This document shows, in pieces, positions 22,176 through 32,960 of a stretch of DNA of 64,000 nucleotides. A program made the translations under genes and the position numbers. The notes under the pieces are model-generated. The model saw only the letters and a program-made list of their open reading frames with translations, was not told the DNA's origin and did no database searches. The DNA is taken from the NCBI RefSeq assembly GCF_051020985.1, contig NC_134999.1:23965160-24029159 (forward strand), written 5' to 3'. This DNA is from Nomia melanderi. Its lineage: Eukaryota > Arthropoda > Insecta > Hymenoptera > Halictidae. Within the stretch, counting starts at the first letter, position 1. Each line of letters opens with the position of its first letter.

Positions 22176-23285
22176 CAGGCAGGAATATGTTCAATTAGGA
22201 ACATGTTTAATTAGGAATGAAGGTCAGTGAGGAACAAGTTCAATCAGGAAGAAGTTCAATCAGGAACCAGTTCAATCAGGAACAAGTTCAACGAGAAAAA
22301 AGTTCAACGAGGAACAACTTCAATGAGGAAGAAGTTCAATGAGGAACAAGTTCAACGAAGAACAAGTTCAACGAGGAACAAGGATTACCAAGTGCAGTAG
22401 GGAATAAGTTCAAACAAGAACAAGTTCAATCGGGAACAAGCTCAATCAGGAATAAATTCAATCAGGAACAAGTTCAACTAGAAACAAGTTCAACGAGGAA
22501 CAAGCTCTACCAAGTGCAGTAAGCAATAAGTTCAATCAAGAACAAGTTCCATCAGGAACAAGTTCAACGAGGAACCAGCTTTACCAAGTGCAGTAAGTAG
22601 CAAGTTCAATCAGCAACCAAGTTCAGTGAGGAATAAGTTGAGTGAGGAACAAGTTCAATATCAGGAACAAGTTTAACGAGCAATCAAGTGCAGTGAGAAA
22701 CAAGTTGAATTAGGGACAAGTTCAACCAGAAACCAACTTCAATGAAGAGCAAGTTGAATTAGAAACAAGTTCAGTGAGGTATATGTTCAATCAGGAACCA
22801 AGTTCAATCAGCAACAACTTCATTCAGGAGCAAGTTCATCAAGCAACCAAGGTTCAATGAGGAACAAGTTGAATTAGGAACAAGGTCAGTGAGGTATAAG
22901 TTCAATCAGGAACTAGTTCAATCCGAAACCAAGTTCAATGAAGAACAAGTTGAATTAGGAACAAGTTTAATCAGGAACAAGTTCACTCAGCATCCATGTG
23001 CAGAGAGGAACAAGTTCCATATCAGGAACAAGTTTAATCAGAAACCAAGTTCAATGAGGAACAAGTTGAATTAGGAACAAGTTCAGTGAGGTATAGGTTC
23101 AATCAGGAACAATTTCAATCAGGAACAAGTTTACTGAGCAACCAAGTGTAGTGAGGAACAAGTACAGTGAGGAACAAGTTCAATGATCTACCAAGTCCAC
23201 TGAGGAACGAGTTCAATCAGGAACACGTTCACTCAGCAACCAAGTCCACTGACGAACAAGTTCAATCATGAACAAGTTCAGAAAA
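22176..23285 (+). repeat. 1.1 kb minisatellite, AGGAACAAGTTCAATC-type
   Basis: Dozens of units of 14-17 bp built on GAGGAACAAGTTCAAT or CAGGAACAAGTTCAAT, with higher-order groupings such as ACCAAGTGCAGTAAG between blocks. The + strand is nearly all A, G and C-poor. A 61-codon frame (22889-23074) is a repeat artefact. Confidence 0.95.
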
Positions 23286-24010
23286 AATTCAAAAAATCTC
23301 ATCAGTTAATTCCCTCAGTCAATCACTTACTCATCACAAAGCCCCTATTCCTATCACTAGAAACCATCCCTTCTACCAATAAAAATTCATCCTCTATTCA
23401 AACTACTCCTGACACTCCAATTTACCATTCAGTCCTCCGATCCAAATGCCATCGGTGAACAATGCGAGTGCTCAACACAGTTAGCAATTTCCTCGGCAAC
23501 ACATATGAACTATAATACGTTAGTTCACTGGATTCACGATGCTTTTATCGCATAAAATCGTTTTATGCGCGAAGTAATGAAATATACCATTCGCTTTATC
23601 TCCCCGGCGTACACTGTTTATTTCTCCGATGAAAATTCTATCCCCCAATGATTTATTTCCTTTTGCGCGGAAATGAAAAAAAATTTGCCGGCGTGCCGGC
23701 GATTTCGCAGTGCTCGGAAATCGATAATTGCCTTTTGCTCGTTTGAAAGAAACGAGTGTATTGCTCGCCAGCTTTTGTGCGAAATTTTTCGTACAGCTCC
23801 GATATTATGGTGAATTAATGTTTTTGATTAATTGATGCAGGGTGACGCGTGTGCGCTTTAACTGACGAATATTGCAGTCATTGACAATTAGAGAGGTGGT
23901 GGGGATTTATTATTAACTGCGTGCGAACTGAAATTATTCAGGACGTATGACGGAGTGATTTTTGTTTTATTATGTTGAATATTTTGCTGCGATCGTTTGT
24001 CGTGCAGTGA
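23286..24010. other. single-copy sequence
   Basis: C/A-rich at first (23290-23450), then mixed with some CpG. No gene, repeat or RNA is recognised. Confidence 0.4.
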
Positions 24011-24014
24011 TTAA

Positions 24015-24400
24015 CGTTTTTGTATCTGTTGTTGATTTTTGTTTGTGATTTTGGTATTTTTTTTGGTGAGATAATTATAGTTATTCATTGTTAGGACGAA
24101 GAATTGATTAATTAATTAATTGTTAGGGTAATGAATTTTTAATTTCTTTTTCTGATTAAAATTTGGGTATCAATTGTTGATTTTTGTTGGTAATTTTGAT
24201 ATTTTATTTGAAGTAATTGTTTTAATGAGATGGTTATAATTATTACTAAGTCAAGCAAGTATGCTAATGAATATTTAATTCCTTCTAATTAACATTTGTG
24301 TATCAATGCTTGCTTGTAGTTGATAATTTTGACATTTTATTTGCAATAATTCTTTTAATGAAATAATTATAATTAATTTTGAATGATATATCTAAATATC
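24015..24400 (+). repeat. tandem repeat, about 135-145 bp unit
   Basis: Three units contain (T)GTATC(A/T)(A/G)TTGTTGATTTTTG-like sequence, then AATTTTGATATTTTATTTG, at about 24020, 24167 and 24300. AT-rich and diverged. Confidence 0.7.
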
Positions 24401-25240
24401 ACAGCAACACAATAAATATCCCCAGTATATTTATAGCTAAAAACAAAATAATGATAACATTTCTAAAATAACAAAAATCATCTACAATACTTAATAAAAA
24501 AATAGAAAATTCATAAAACATGAAAAATCACAAAGTTATCAAGGAAAAATACTTTCTATAGGACCCCACTCATTTTAATGGTTAACGCATAAATCGAAAG
24601 CGTCTCGGATTCCATCGTCAATTTCACTAATAAATTTCACGCAGCTTTTTTACGATTACAAAAAGCTCGATCACACAGAGTGACGAGGGTGGACACAAAG
24701 AAAGAGAGGAGCGACGTTTCCAATAACCATGAAAAACGAACCGTAGTTTTCACCTATTCGGTCCGAATTTACAACAGCGAAGTTTTCTTTCAAATTTCCC
24801 GCGCGTCACCGGAACCGTACTTCAAAAACGGGCGATTCCAGCTGCACTTTTAACGATCGGGTGTCACAAATGGAATGCACGGAATTATGTTCGCAATCCA
24901 ATTAAAACGATATCTTCCTAGCGATTTCCTGTCAGTTGAGAGTGGCGACCTAACGTTGGCCGTTTTGCATCGGTTTTGAAGGAAATTAACACTAGGCAGT
25001 TTAATTGACTTTTGGGAGTGTGTGTTTTGTGAAGGGAAACAAATTTTAATTAGAAGTAATTGTTAGGTATTACTAATTATGTGTGCTTAGTCGTTTCTCA
25101 ACTAAGTGTCTGTGTGTTTTTGATGATTTATGAAAGAATTCAGAAATTGGCCATTTTGACCAATCTGATGAAAGCGCCATGACACTGCTTACATAACCTA
25201 TGAAGGAACTTATTGCTAAACACAGTTGGAAATCAGGAGG
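24401..25240. other. single-copy sequence
   Basis: AT-rich to 24590, then mixed. A 63-codon minus frame (25073-25264) has no recognisable domain. No gene is called. Confidence 0.35.
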
Positions 25241-25470
25241 AGCATGAGCCGCGCTGCTAATCATGGGAGCGGCAGCTCTCGCTGAACCGCGCAGCGAGTC
25301 TTCGCATGGCGGCGCGGCCGCCGTAACAATGGCGCGCGCTCAAGCGTGAATGTATCCCAGTCAGTCACTGTAAATAATGCACGTTCAATCTCGCACTATT
25401 TACAATCACCGAGCAAACTAGTCCGTTGACTCTCGAGGCTAACGATGATGGAAGGGAGGGGCGGTTAAAA
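25241..25470. other. small CpG-rich island
   Basis: Very GC-rich core near 25290-25340 with GGCGGCGCGGCCGCC and ATGGCGCGCGC. It is unusual for this AT-rich stretch and could be a promoter-like or conserved non-coding element. Confidence 0.45.
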
Positions 25471-25800
25471 GTTTTAAGGCGCTTGAGATGATTAATTAAC
25501 CCTCCATGGGCCGAATTATTGTTTGTGATTGTAACAAAATCTATACAGTAGAAAATTAATAAATATCCACATATGAATACGAATTAATAATGTATTCAAT
25601 AGTTTCAATAATTTCTTCGAACGAGTATATTTTGTAACTTTCAAGTTACAATGACGTTAAACTTTCTTGCCTGAGCGTATGAAAGTTGAAGTTAACTGAT
25701 TATTTAATTTTACTCACCACTTTGAGTGCAAAATGAAATAAATCAACAAGATTCCAATGTACTGATATGTGATTTCAATGTTACATGGGCCTTACAGAGG
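25471..25800. other. AT-rich single-copy sequence
   Basis: It contains a GTAACTTTCAAGTTAC inverted repeat near 25635-25650. No gene. Confidence 0.4.
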
Positions 25801-26049
25801 GTTAACACGTTGAATGCCATGGAGGTCACCGGTGACCTCCAACCAAATCGAATTACTATAGTTCACTCAATTAAACCATGATTATTTGAAGACATTTCTA
25901 TATTATAAATAATGCTAACTAATGTGGTGACATTCAGCTAGATGAACATGTAATAATAACAATGCAATTCAATCAAATGATTTAATATTATATTTTTTTC
26001 ATTTCAAGTATTTTGTACCGTGAAATCGTACGGCATTCAACGTGTTAAC
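25801..26049. mobile_element. complete TTAA-bounded MITE, 18 bp perfect inverted ends
   Basis: GTTAACACGTTGAATGCC at 25801-25818 is exactly complementary to GGCATTCAACGTGTTAAC at 26032-26049. TTAA at 25802 and at 26045 would be the target duplication, giving a body of about 239 bp. TTAA targets are typical of piggyBac-superfamily elements (established knowledge). The interior has a GGTCACCGGTGACC palindrome next to the left end and no open frame. Partial relatives lie at 34105, 43490, 46750 and 52308. Confidence 0.85.
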
Positions 26050-26154
26050 AGTAGAACTACCAGTTTCAATGACTGGTTTCGATTTTTTTGGTTAGTAGTT
26101 ATTGAATTTAAGAAAGAAATCAAAGAAACGGATGAAATCATCACCCAGTGATGA
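26045..26154 (+). mobile_element. TTAACAGTAGAACTACC-type element, left end
   Basis: Begins TTAACAGTAGAACTACCAGT, using the same TTAA that closes the preceding element. It then reads AATGACTGGTTTCGATTTTT, as in the repeats at 8250, 51899 and 59460. Its interior passes into the minisatellite at 26155. A right end is not clear. Confidence 0.55.
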
Positions 26155-26425
26155 TGTAAGTTTGTAACTTTGGAGCTTTGTAAGTTTGTAACTTGAAAAT
26201 TGTAACTTGAAGCTTTGTAAGACTGTAATTTGGAAACTTTATAAGTTTGTAACTTAAAAACTTTGAAAACTTGAAGCTTTGTAAGTTTGTAAGTTGAAAA
26301 CTTTGAATACTTGAAGCTTTGTAAGACTGTAACTTGGAAACTTTGAAAGTTTGTAACTCGGAAGCTTTATAACTTTGTAACTTTGAAGCTTTGCAAGTTT
26401 ATAACCTCAAATCTTTGGAAACCTG
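26155..26425 (+). repeat. minisatellite, CTTTGTAAGTTTGTAACTTG-type
   Basis: Units of 20-35 bp built from GAAGCTTTGTAAGTTTGTAA and AACTTGAAAACTTTG. The same motif in the same orientation fills the element at 36887-37171. Confidence 0.9.
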
Positions 26426-26890
26426 AAGCTAACCATATCCTAAACACACTTTTCCAATAACATTTATAAAACCAACCATAGGAAATCTCCAGAATTCAAC
26501 TGACAAAGCAATTGCAAAACAATCATGGACTGTCTTGATTTTTTAAATAAAATATCAAGTTACATTCAAGTTTTTCTTTAATTTCATAAACTTCGATGTC
26601 GTTTCTCGACGTTTTCGGTTTATAACATATGTAGCTATTCTTATCCCTTAAAAATATTTTCTCACCAAAATCACCATGTACCACACATGGTGACCTTTGA
26701 CCTTTTGTCACTCGAACGATAAAAGTCCGAGTGTATCCTACATTCACCATTCCACATTTGCACAGAAAATGCACAGAAAATGCACGGAATCTCCCAAGGA
26801 ACCCAACACCGTAGAAAAATCAGAAAAAAGCTCCGCAATCTTAGGAGTGTCCAAACAAACCACGAAACACGAAAAGGCAGCGTATCAAAT
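26426..26890. other. single-copy sequence
   Basis: Mixed composition with overlapping frames of 83-85 codons on both strands and no domains. No gene is called. Confidence 0.35.
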
Positions 26891-27380
26891 TAACCTGTCC
26901 CAGTTAGCTGCCCGTGAATTCATCTCCGAGTTTCCGTGGCTCGAAAATAGGTAGCAGGCTAATGGCGCAGTGTGTAGCGAGCGTGCGAGTAAATCGGAGA
27001 GCAAAGAGGGACGGATGGCGGAGCGCAACAACCGATTTTGATTCGGCCGGCACATGGAAACGCTGCAAGCCGGAAGCGGGGCGCAGCCACCGCGGGCAAT
27101 AATCCAGATCTGATTCACGCGGAGTCGTGTCGCGTGTCAACGGACGGACGGACGGACGCTCGTACATTATTGTCGCGTTCCGCGAGCGTCGCGGCCGAAC
27201 CAAGGGCGAGCGACTAAGGACACCCGCGGAAACAATCGAATTCCGCTGGGAGCGACGCGACCTGCGAGTCGTGTCGTGTTTGAGGTCGGCGGGGTCGGGA
27301 GTGAATTGTTGGATGGAGAAGGGAAGATTTCGGGTGGATTCTTTGGAGCTTAGGATTCGATACAACAAAGAGAAGTTAAA
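26891..27380. other. CpG-rich island
   Basis: CpG-dense block of about 450 bp with frames on both strands (154 codons on minus, 86 on plus) that are Arg/Ser-rich and motif-free. A GGACGGACGGACGGAC repeat occurs near 27140. It looks like a promoter-type or conserved non-coding island. Confidence 0.45.
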
Positions 27381-27447
27381 TATTTAATATTTCAAATGAA
27401 ACCTTGCATTGCTGAGACAGAGGAAGTAATTTTCATTTCGATCGGAG

Positions 27448-27622
27448 CTGCTGATTAAAATGAGTACAAACACGGTGGGAATTGGAGTAATTTTTGGATT
27501 TCGTGGAAACGCGCCTTTAAGTTCAGGAATTATGTTCAAATCGTAAATGTAGTCCGATTCCCGGATTTTAATCGGCATAATCTCAGAAATTCACTGGCGC
27601 TGTATTTGAGGACGTAAGGTTA
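27448..27622 (-). mobile_element. FB element, degraded first unit of a pair
   Basis: Loop in minus orientation (GGAAACGCGCCTTTAAGTTC). The right core arm is shortened: after AGTCCGATTCCC it jumps to GGATTTTAATCGGC, losing about 20 bp. It ends GTATTTGAGGACGTAAGGTT. Confidence 0.85.
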
Positions 27623-27660
27623 GAATTATTGCAATTGAAATTTTTTAATTGCGTGTTTAA

Positions 27661-27885
27661 CCTTACCTTCTCAATCATAGTACTGATGGAATATTGAAAT
27701 TTTCCTGATTAAAATGAATCCAAACACGACGTAGATCGGACTAGTTTTTCGATTTCATGGAAGCGAACGTTTAATTTCATTAGTTACATTAATTCGGTGA
27801 AACTAGTCCGATTCCTGTCGTGTTTGGGCTCATTTTAATCAGCGCAGTCTTAGAAACTCACTGGCGCTGCGTTTGGGAAGGTAAT
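27661..27885 (-). mobile_element. FB element, second unit of a pair
   Basis: Follows the previous copy after a 38 bp linker. The left core arm carries the GACGTAGATCGG variant while the right arm carries ATTCCTGTCGTG, so the two arms are of different sub-types. Minus orientation. Confidence 0.9.
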
Positions 27886-28363
27886 TGTTACATTTGAGGA
27901 CAGTCATTGTTATTATGTAGGCTAGATTCTGCTTTAGAATTGTTAAAAGTCCAATTCTACTAATAAAAACAAAGGAAAGAGCAGTGGTAGTTTCCATTGG
28001 GTTACCAGATAGCCACGACGGATCATAATTATGCAAGAATCATCGGTCCTGGATCACGGTTAAACGAGGTCGAGATGAAATTCCATAAGGGAACTATAGA
28101 GGTGTCTGATCTCCAATTATCAGCCGAAAATCCAAGGTATTCGTGATTCAGGTAGCGGCTATTGGCTGTTCGCCTAGGTGTGACGCAATTTTGCGGTTCG
28201 AGTTAGTCTTGAGGAATGGCAATCCACGCGTTTCGGTTCGATGGACGCTCGATAAACTACTACGCGGCGTTCGGGTGAGCCTGCTTAGGTTACATTGGCC
28301 CTAACCCTTACAAATTGCCGCTGAATGGAATTAACAAAATTAAACGATGACTCTTTTTAAAGT
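27886..28363. other. single-copy sequence
   Basis: Mixed composition with moderate CpG after 28060. No frame with a recognisable product and no repeat partner found. Confidence 0.35.
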
Positions 28364-28452
28364 CGATCAAACTAGTCCGACTCCCGTCGTGTTTGGACTC
28401 GTTTTAATCAGGACAATCTCGACAATCCACTACGTTTGAGGAAATAAGATCG
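28364..28452. mobile_element. FB element, right half only
   Basis: CAAACTAGTCCGACTCCCGT, then TGTTTGGACTCGTTTTAATC, the outer arm AATCTCGACAATCCACTACG and TTTGAGGAAATAAG. The left arm and loop are missing. Confidence 0.8.
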
Positions 28453-28537
28453 AAATTGATGAAACTGATATTTACCTTATGGCATGTTCGTATTTGACGC
28501 GTGGTGCGCCATTTTGATTTGCTTATTTTCCATTTTT

Positions 28538-28752
28538 CTTCCTTAAACATAGTGTCAGTGGATTGTTAAGATCGCGCCGATTAAAATGAGTCCAAACACG
28601 GTGGGGATCGGACTAGTTTTAGGAATTTCATGTAATTTCCGAAACTAAAGGCTGGTTTCCATGAAATCGAAAAACTAGTCCGATTTGTACCGTGCTTGGG
28701 CTCGTTTTAATCAGGACAATCTCGACAATCCACTACGTTTGAGGAAATAAGA
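28538..28752 (+). mobile_element. FB foldback element, full copy
   Basis: Outer arm CTTCCTTAAACATAGTGTCA, core arm, loop with CTAAAGGCTGGTTTCCATG, and a mutated right core (GATTTGTACCGTGCTTGG). The right outer arm is the same as in the half-copy at 28364, so the two form a pair. Confidence 0.9.
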
Positions 28753-29050
28753 TTGAAATTAACGAAACTGACATTTCCTTTACGGCAAGTTTACATTCGG
28801 CGTTTAAATTTCCTTTGTTTGACGAAGTGTTGCAAACCGGATAAAGCTGGATTGTATACGTACATCCGTCAAATAAAGCAAATCTATTGCAAAAACGCAA
28901 ACAATGGTACAGGTTAAATATCGGTTTGTTTAATGAACTGTTGCAAACCGCGGGTAAAGTAGAAGTTTACATTCCATAATGGGCTAAATAATTAGCTCGC
29001 AAATTCATGACTCGGCAATTACATAACTTAAAACAGATGTGTACGATAAC
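28753..29050 (-). repeat. TGTTGCAAACCG two-unit repeat
   Basis: GTGTTGCAAACCGGATAAAG at about 28827 and CTGTTGCAAACCGCGGGTAA at about 28949, about 122 bp apart. Reverse-complement relatives lie at 10300-10565. They flank the FB copy through the AATTAACGAAACTGACATTT spacer. Confidence 0.55.
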
Positions 29051-29444
29051 AGATTTGTTGTCGAATGCAACATGCGAGTACAAATATTATAATAGTCTCC
29101 CGTGCACGTCGTGTTTGCGTAAAATTCATTTTCTGCCTATATTCGCTAAACGAACGGGGCTCGCATAATTACGGTCATATAAATATGAATTCAAAATACA
29201 GCCGAGTTGCGGGATAGAGTGTTCCCGCGATTAGTACGCGGCGCGATCTGCAGGCTTAGTGCTCGGTTGTGATCCCCACCATTGAGGAACGAGTCCCTCG
29301 GCGAGCCAGAAGCTCGACGGTTGAGAAGCTGCAATATGATACGCCGTTCAGCAGAGTAAACATCGGCGAGAACGATATTAATGGAATTAGAAAACTTTTA
29401 TACGAGAGCTGCTTTGCAAATGAAACCTTTACCAACGCGTTCGT
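29051..29444. other. single-copy sequence
   Basis: Mixed, partly CpG-rich (29200-29350). Short frames on both strands (62 and 83 codons) lack motifs. Confidence 0.35.
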
Positions 29445-29640
29445 CAGATTGCGCTGATTAAAACGAGTACAAACACACCGGGAATCGGAGTAGTTTTTCG
29501 ATTTCATGGAAATCAGCCTTTAGTTTCGAGAATTGCATGAAATCCCTAAAACTGGTCCGATTCCTGCTGTGTTTGGGCTCATTTTAATCAGCACGATCTC
29601 AACAATCCATTGACACCATATTTCAGATAGAAAGATAGAA
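29445..29640 (-). mobile_element. FB element, left outer arm missing
   Basis: Starts within the outer arm (AGATTGCGCTGATTAAAACG). Minus loop (GGAAATCAGCCTTTAGTTTC), right arm complete to CATATTTCAGATAGAAAGAT. Confidence 0.85.
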
Positions 29641-30375
29641 ATTAATGAAACCAAATTCAATCTTCCTCAAAAATAATGATCAAACTTCAAACATTTTATA
29701 TATTTTTCTCCGCACGCATTCCGTCAGTTCCACTTCCAAATCTCCCACAAACGCTACAAAATCAATATCGTCATTACATTGGTGACACTCCTGACCTACC
29801 CTTCCAACCTGAATTAAACCTAACGGACAAAAATTCGAACGACGGAGGAAGAATATTCAGGACGAAAGAACGATGTGTTTCGTTATCTGGTGTTTCCATT
29901 TTTTTAAACTGGGCGTTCGATGCATTGGACTCTGATACAGTTATTCAAAAAAAAGATCGAGGTCACCTGATAAATTCTTTGCGATTTAACGTAACGTGGT
30001 CTGCGTGCACGCGTGTGTGTGTCGCTTCCAGTGGAAACGGCTATGATATCGATTTCGGTTCTTCAGACAGTTATGAAGAACCGAAATAAAGTCGCGGCTG
30101 TTATTCGGTTCATCGGTTTCGACTTCGCCGCGTCTATGGCCGTTAAACGGAGGACCGAGGAATAACAGTTATAGAATGTGGAACTGATGTGGCGTCGGTC
30201 CCGCGGAACAAGAACCGAGTCGCAGTTACGAGTTTATTTCGGCCGCTGTTGCGAGTGATGTATGACAGTTTTAAACAGTTATTGATTCGTTCTGTCGCAA
30301 CTCTGGATGCTAGTGTGGATACTTGGAGTATTAGAGGATACAGTGGATTTGTGTGTGGGAATTAGTTATTTTGAT
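29641..30375. other. single-copy region, mixed with moderate GC
   Basis: It contains the 137-codon frame 29676-30089 on +. Its peptide has no recognisable domain, the codons show no bias I can see, and the frame ends inside the hairpin at 30052. It is recorded as unlikely coding. The part 30090-30260 is CpG-rich. Confidence 0.35.
30052..30087. repeat. perfect 13 bp hairpin
   Basis: ATTTCGGTTCTTC at 30052-30064 and GAAGAACCGAAAT at 30075-30087 are exact complements with a 10 bp loop. It resembles a small stem-loop. No family is recognised. Confidence 0.85.
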
Positions 30376-30580
30376 TTTAGGTATGGAATAGTTGCAAAAT
30401 GGTGACACGAAAAATGTAGACTTCTTTGCAAAATGATGACAAATACAAAATGTAGACTTGTTTGCAAAATGATGACAAATGCAAAATGTAGACTGGTTTG
30501 CAAAATTATGATATGCAAAATGTAGACTTGTTTGCAAAATGATGACATGCAAAATGTAGACTTGTTTGCAGAATTAAGTT
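30376..30580 (+). repeat. minisatellite, 31-36 bp unit
   Basis: About five units read TGTAGACTTGTTTGCAAAAT, then GATGACAAATGCAAAA. Minus-strand frames across it give repeated peptides and are artefacts. Confidence 0.95.
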
Positions 30581-31139
30581 TTATGCAAGGGGAAGTTTTT
30601 AATTAAACTTTGCAGTCGAAGATAGTTTGCTAGATGAATTTGTTATGTTTTAATGAAATGTTAATGATTGTTTTGCAACTAGAATTATTATAAATAATAT
30701 ACAAATCAGGGGATTGAATTATTCTATTCTAGGGTTTCATGGATAATTACGTTAAATGAACTTTAATATTCTACGAAAAATTTGTAATGGTGTAATGATT
30801 AACAAATAAATAAATATTGTACATCATCATATCAGTGATAGGTTTTGCAACTGAGATTAATATAAATAATACAGAAATCAAGGGATAGAATATTTTATTT
30901 TAACGTTAAATGAACTTTAATATTGCACATCAAACTTTGAAAGAAGCAATTTATAACAATAGCACTAACTTGCTGCATGATTAATCATTATCAATAGCTA
31001 GAAGTCTCTCAAACCACTTTAACATTTGCAATTTTCAATAAATAGCTAAACTGAAAATCAACAATTTTTACATTTTAAACCACAAGACTATTCCAGATGC
31101 AATATCATTCATCAAAATATTCCTCTATCCCAAGAGTTC
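30581..31139. other. AT-rich sequence with a decayed duplication
   Basis: TTGCAACTAGAATTATTATA near 30674 and TTGCAACTGAGATTAATATA near 30844 are each followed by an AATACA(A/G)AATCA(A/G)GGGAT-like stretch and a later AACGTTAAATGAACTTTAAT stretch, so the period is about 170 bp. No gene. Confidence 0.55.
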
Positions 31140-31960
31140 AGTTTCCCATTCAACTCTCAACACCACCCGTTGCATCCAATTTGGCACTCTCGTCTAACTG
31201 GTCAGATTCCAAGCCGCACGGCTGATTGGCTAAGATGCTGCCACCCACCGACCGCGTCGCACGGCGAAGCGTGGGAAAGGCGTCTCCGGCCTCGCGATTG
31301 GAGCTGCCGGAGCGACCGACTCCGCCCCATGACGTCACGAGCGCCAGGTTCCCTGCAACGGACGGTAGACGCTGCAGTGCAAAGGAAACTGAAACGTTTT
31401 CATTTCCTCGTTCTATAATATACAAACGGAAAGGAGGAACACCGTCGTTCGATGATCAGACTCTCGTCGCTATATTCAAAAATAATTAGCAACTAACAAT
31501 CAACTGGCGTGTTCGGATTGGGCCAACCCTCGCCGAGTAATTAATCGCTAGATTCCGTCAAAGGGAATGCTGACCTCGACCAGCGTTCACCGCTGGTCGT
31601 GTCACGTGAACATTCGCAATCGGTCGAGGCGCTCGCGCCCACCAATCGCGTCGCGCGAACAGTGGGGAGTGGCGTCTCTAAACTCGTCATTGGAGCTCTC
31701 CGCAACTGACTCCGCCCCGTGACGCCACGAGCGCCAAGTTCCCTGCAACACGGTACAACCAGTGGATTCAACCTTCCCAAACGGAGGAACACCGTCGTTC
31801 GATGATTAGACTCTCGTTATACTCAAAAATAATTACATTGGGCTAGTCCTAGCCGAGTAATTAATCACCGGATTCCGTCAAAGGGAACGCCGACTTCGAT
31901 CAGCGTTCATCGTTGGCGATGCTGCCACGCGAAAATTCGCGATGGGCAGGGCTCGTCACA
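31140..31960 (+). repeat. tandemly duplicated CpG-rich block, about 355 bp unit
   Basis: Each unit has (in order) CACC(G/A)A(C/T)CGCGTCGC, GGAGCTC/GGAGCTG, GACTCCGCCCC(A/G)TGACG, CACGAGCGCCA(A/G)GTTCCC, GGAGGAACACCGTCGTTCGA and GATTCCGTCAAAGGGAA. The last two landmarks recur at 31432/31783 and 31554/31872. A third partial unit follows to about 31960. Frames on both strands lack domains. The arrangement of CCAAT-like ATTGG, GC-box and CRE-like motifs suggests regulatory DNA (inference). Confidence 0.75.
31319..31337. promoter_or_regulatory. GC-box next to a CRE-like palindrome
   Basis: CTCCGCCCCATGACGTCA contains CCGCCCC and the full CREB/ATF palindrome TGACGTCA (31330-31337). In the second unit (near 31711-31728) the sequence is TCCGCCCCGTGACGCCA, so the CRE has one change while the GC-box is kept. 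Function is inferred from motif only. Confidence 0.4.
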
Positions 31961-32369
31961 TTCGCAGGTGGTAACGAGTTTAGTCAATGACCGTCGTAAT
32001 TATGTACACTCAATATAAACCTCGGCGAGCGAGCATAGCTGGATCTTGCCGGAACATGATCAAATGGAGCAAGGCCAATGAGTGACGTTTAATCAAATTG
32101 AATTCGCAATGGCGCAGATACGGAGCGGCAGATAAATTTTAATCATCACCGCTTTGTGCCGACCAGGCTAGACCAATGGGGCTTTGAACATGAAATAAAA
32201 TAAAGCCGTTTGTTGCTGGCAAATGTTTTTCGTTAAACAACGTGTCGATCCTCGCGAGGAACGCTGTCGCAATTTCAAATCTGACGATTTTTGTTATATT
32301 TTTATGATTTATCGAGCTCGTGGGTGTGTTTTGAGGATTGTTATAAATGTGAAATTGCATGTTAATTAA
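31961..32369. other. single-copy sequence
   Basis: Mixed composition, CpG-moderate. A 73-codon minus frame (32139-32360) has no domain. No gene is called. Confidence 0.35.
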
Positions 32370-32665
32370 GTTGATTGATTGTGTTGAGTTGTGGTCGGTT
32401 GTGGAATTAAGTTCTTGTTTTGTGATTTATTTTATTGTATATTTTTTATATATTTTTTTATATAGTTTTGATTGTATATTGGTTGATTGTGATCGATAAG
32501 ATACTTTATTGTTAATAGTTGATTGTGGAATTAAGTTCTTGTTTTGTGATTTATTTTATTGTATGTTTCATATAGTTTTTTATATATATTTATGTTTCGT
32601 ATATTTTTTTATATATTTTAGATTATATATCTGTTGATTGTGATCGATATAGCTAGTTTATTGTT
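32370..32665 (+). repeat. tandem duplication, about 127 bp unit
   Basis: GGAATTAAGTTCTTGTTTTG, TGATTTATTTTATTGTAT and TGTTGATTGTGATCGATA-like stretches occur twice in order, at about 32402 and 32528. AT-rich and non-coding. Confidence 0.8.
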
Positions 32666-32960
32666 AATTGTTTATTAAGGAAAGAATAAATTCTGATGAT
32701 TGTTTGTAACGATTGATAGATGGTTAATGTTTAATTTAGATTTAAAACAATAAATGATACCTAAGTTTTCTAAAGTCAGTTGAAAATTTTTGTCATTAGA
32801 CTGAGATGATAGTGTAGGTCAAGGGTTAATTAACAAAGGTTTTTAAATGATTGTATTAGGAAAAATTGAATAATAACTATAGATATTATTCTTTTATGAA
32901 GATTGGATATTTTTAATGAGAAAGTGAACAAAGGAACATGGAATAATTAAATGTTTTTGT
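32666..32960. other. AT-rich single-copy spacer
   Basis: No feature is seen. Confidence 0.35.

Noticed and set aside
22176..23285. Regularly repeated units resembling a CRISPR array
   Set aside because: Units are 14-17 bp, imperfect and without unique spacers. This is a eukaryotic minisatellite.
26904..27368. 154-codon frame on -
   Set aside because: Lies in a CpG island with antisense frames of similar quality. Arg/Ser-rich, no motif.
29676..30089. 137-codon frame on +
   Set aside because: No domain, crosses regions of different composition, and ends within a hairpin. It could be re-opened if RNA evidence appears.
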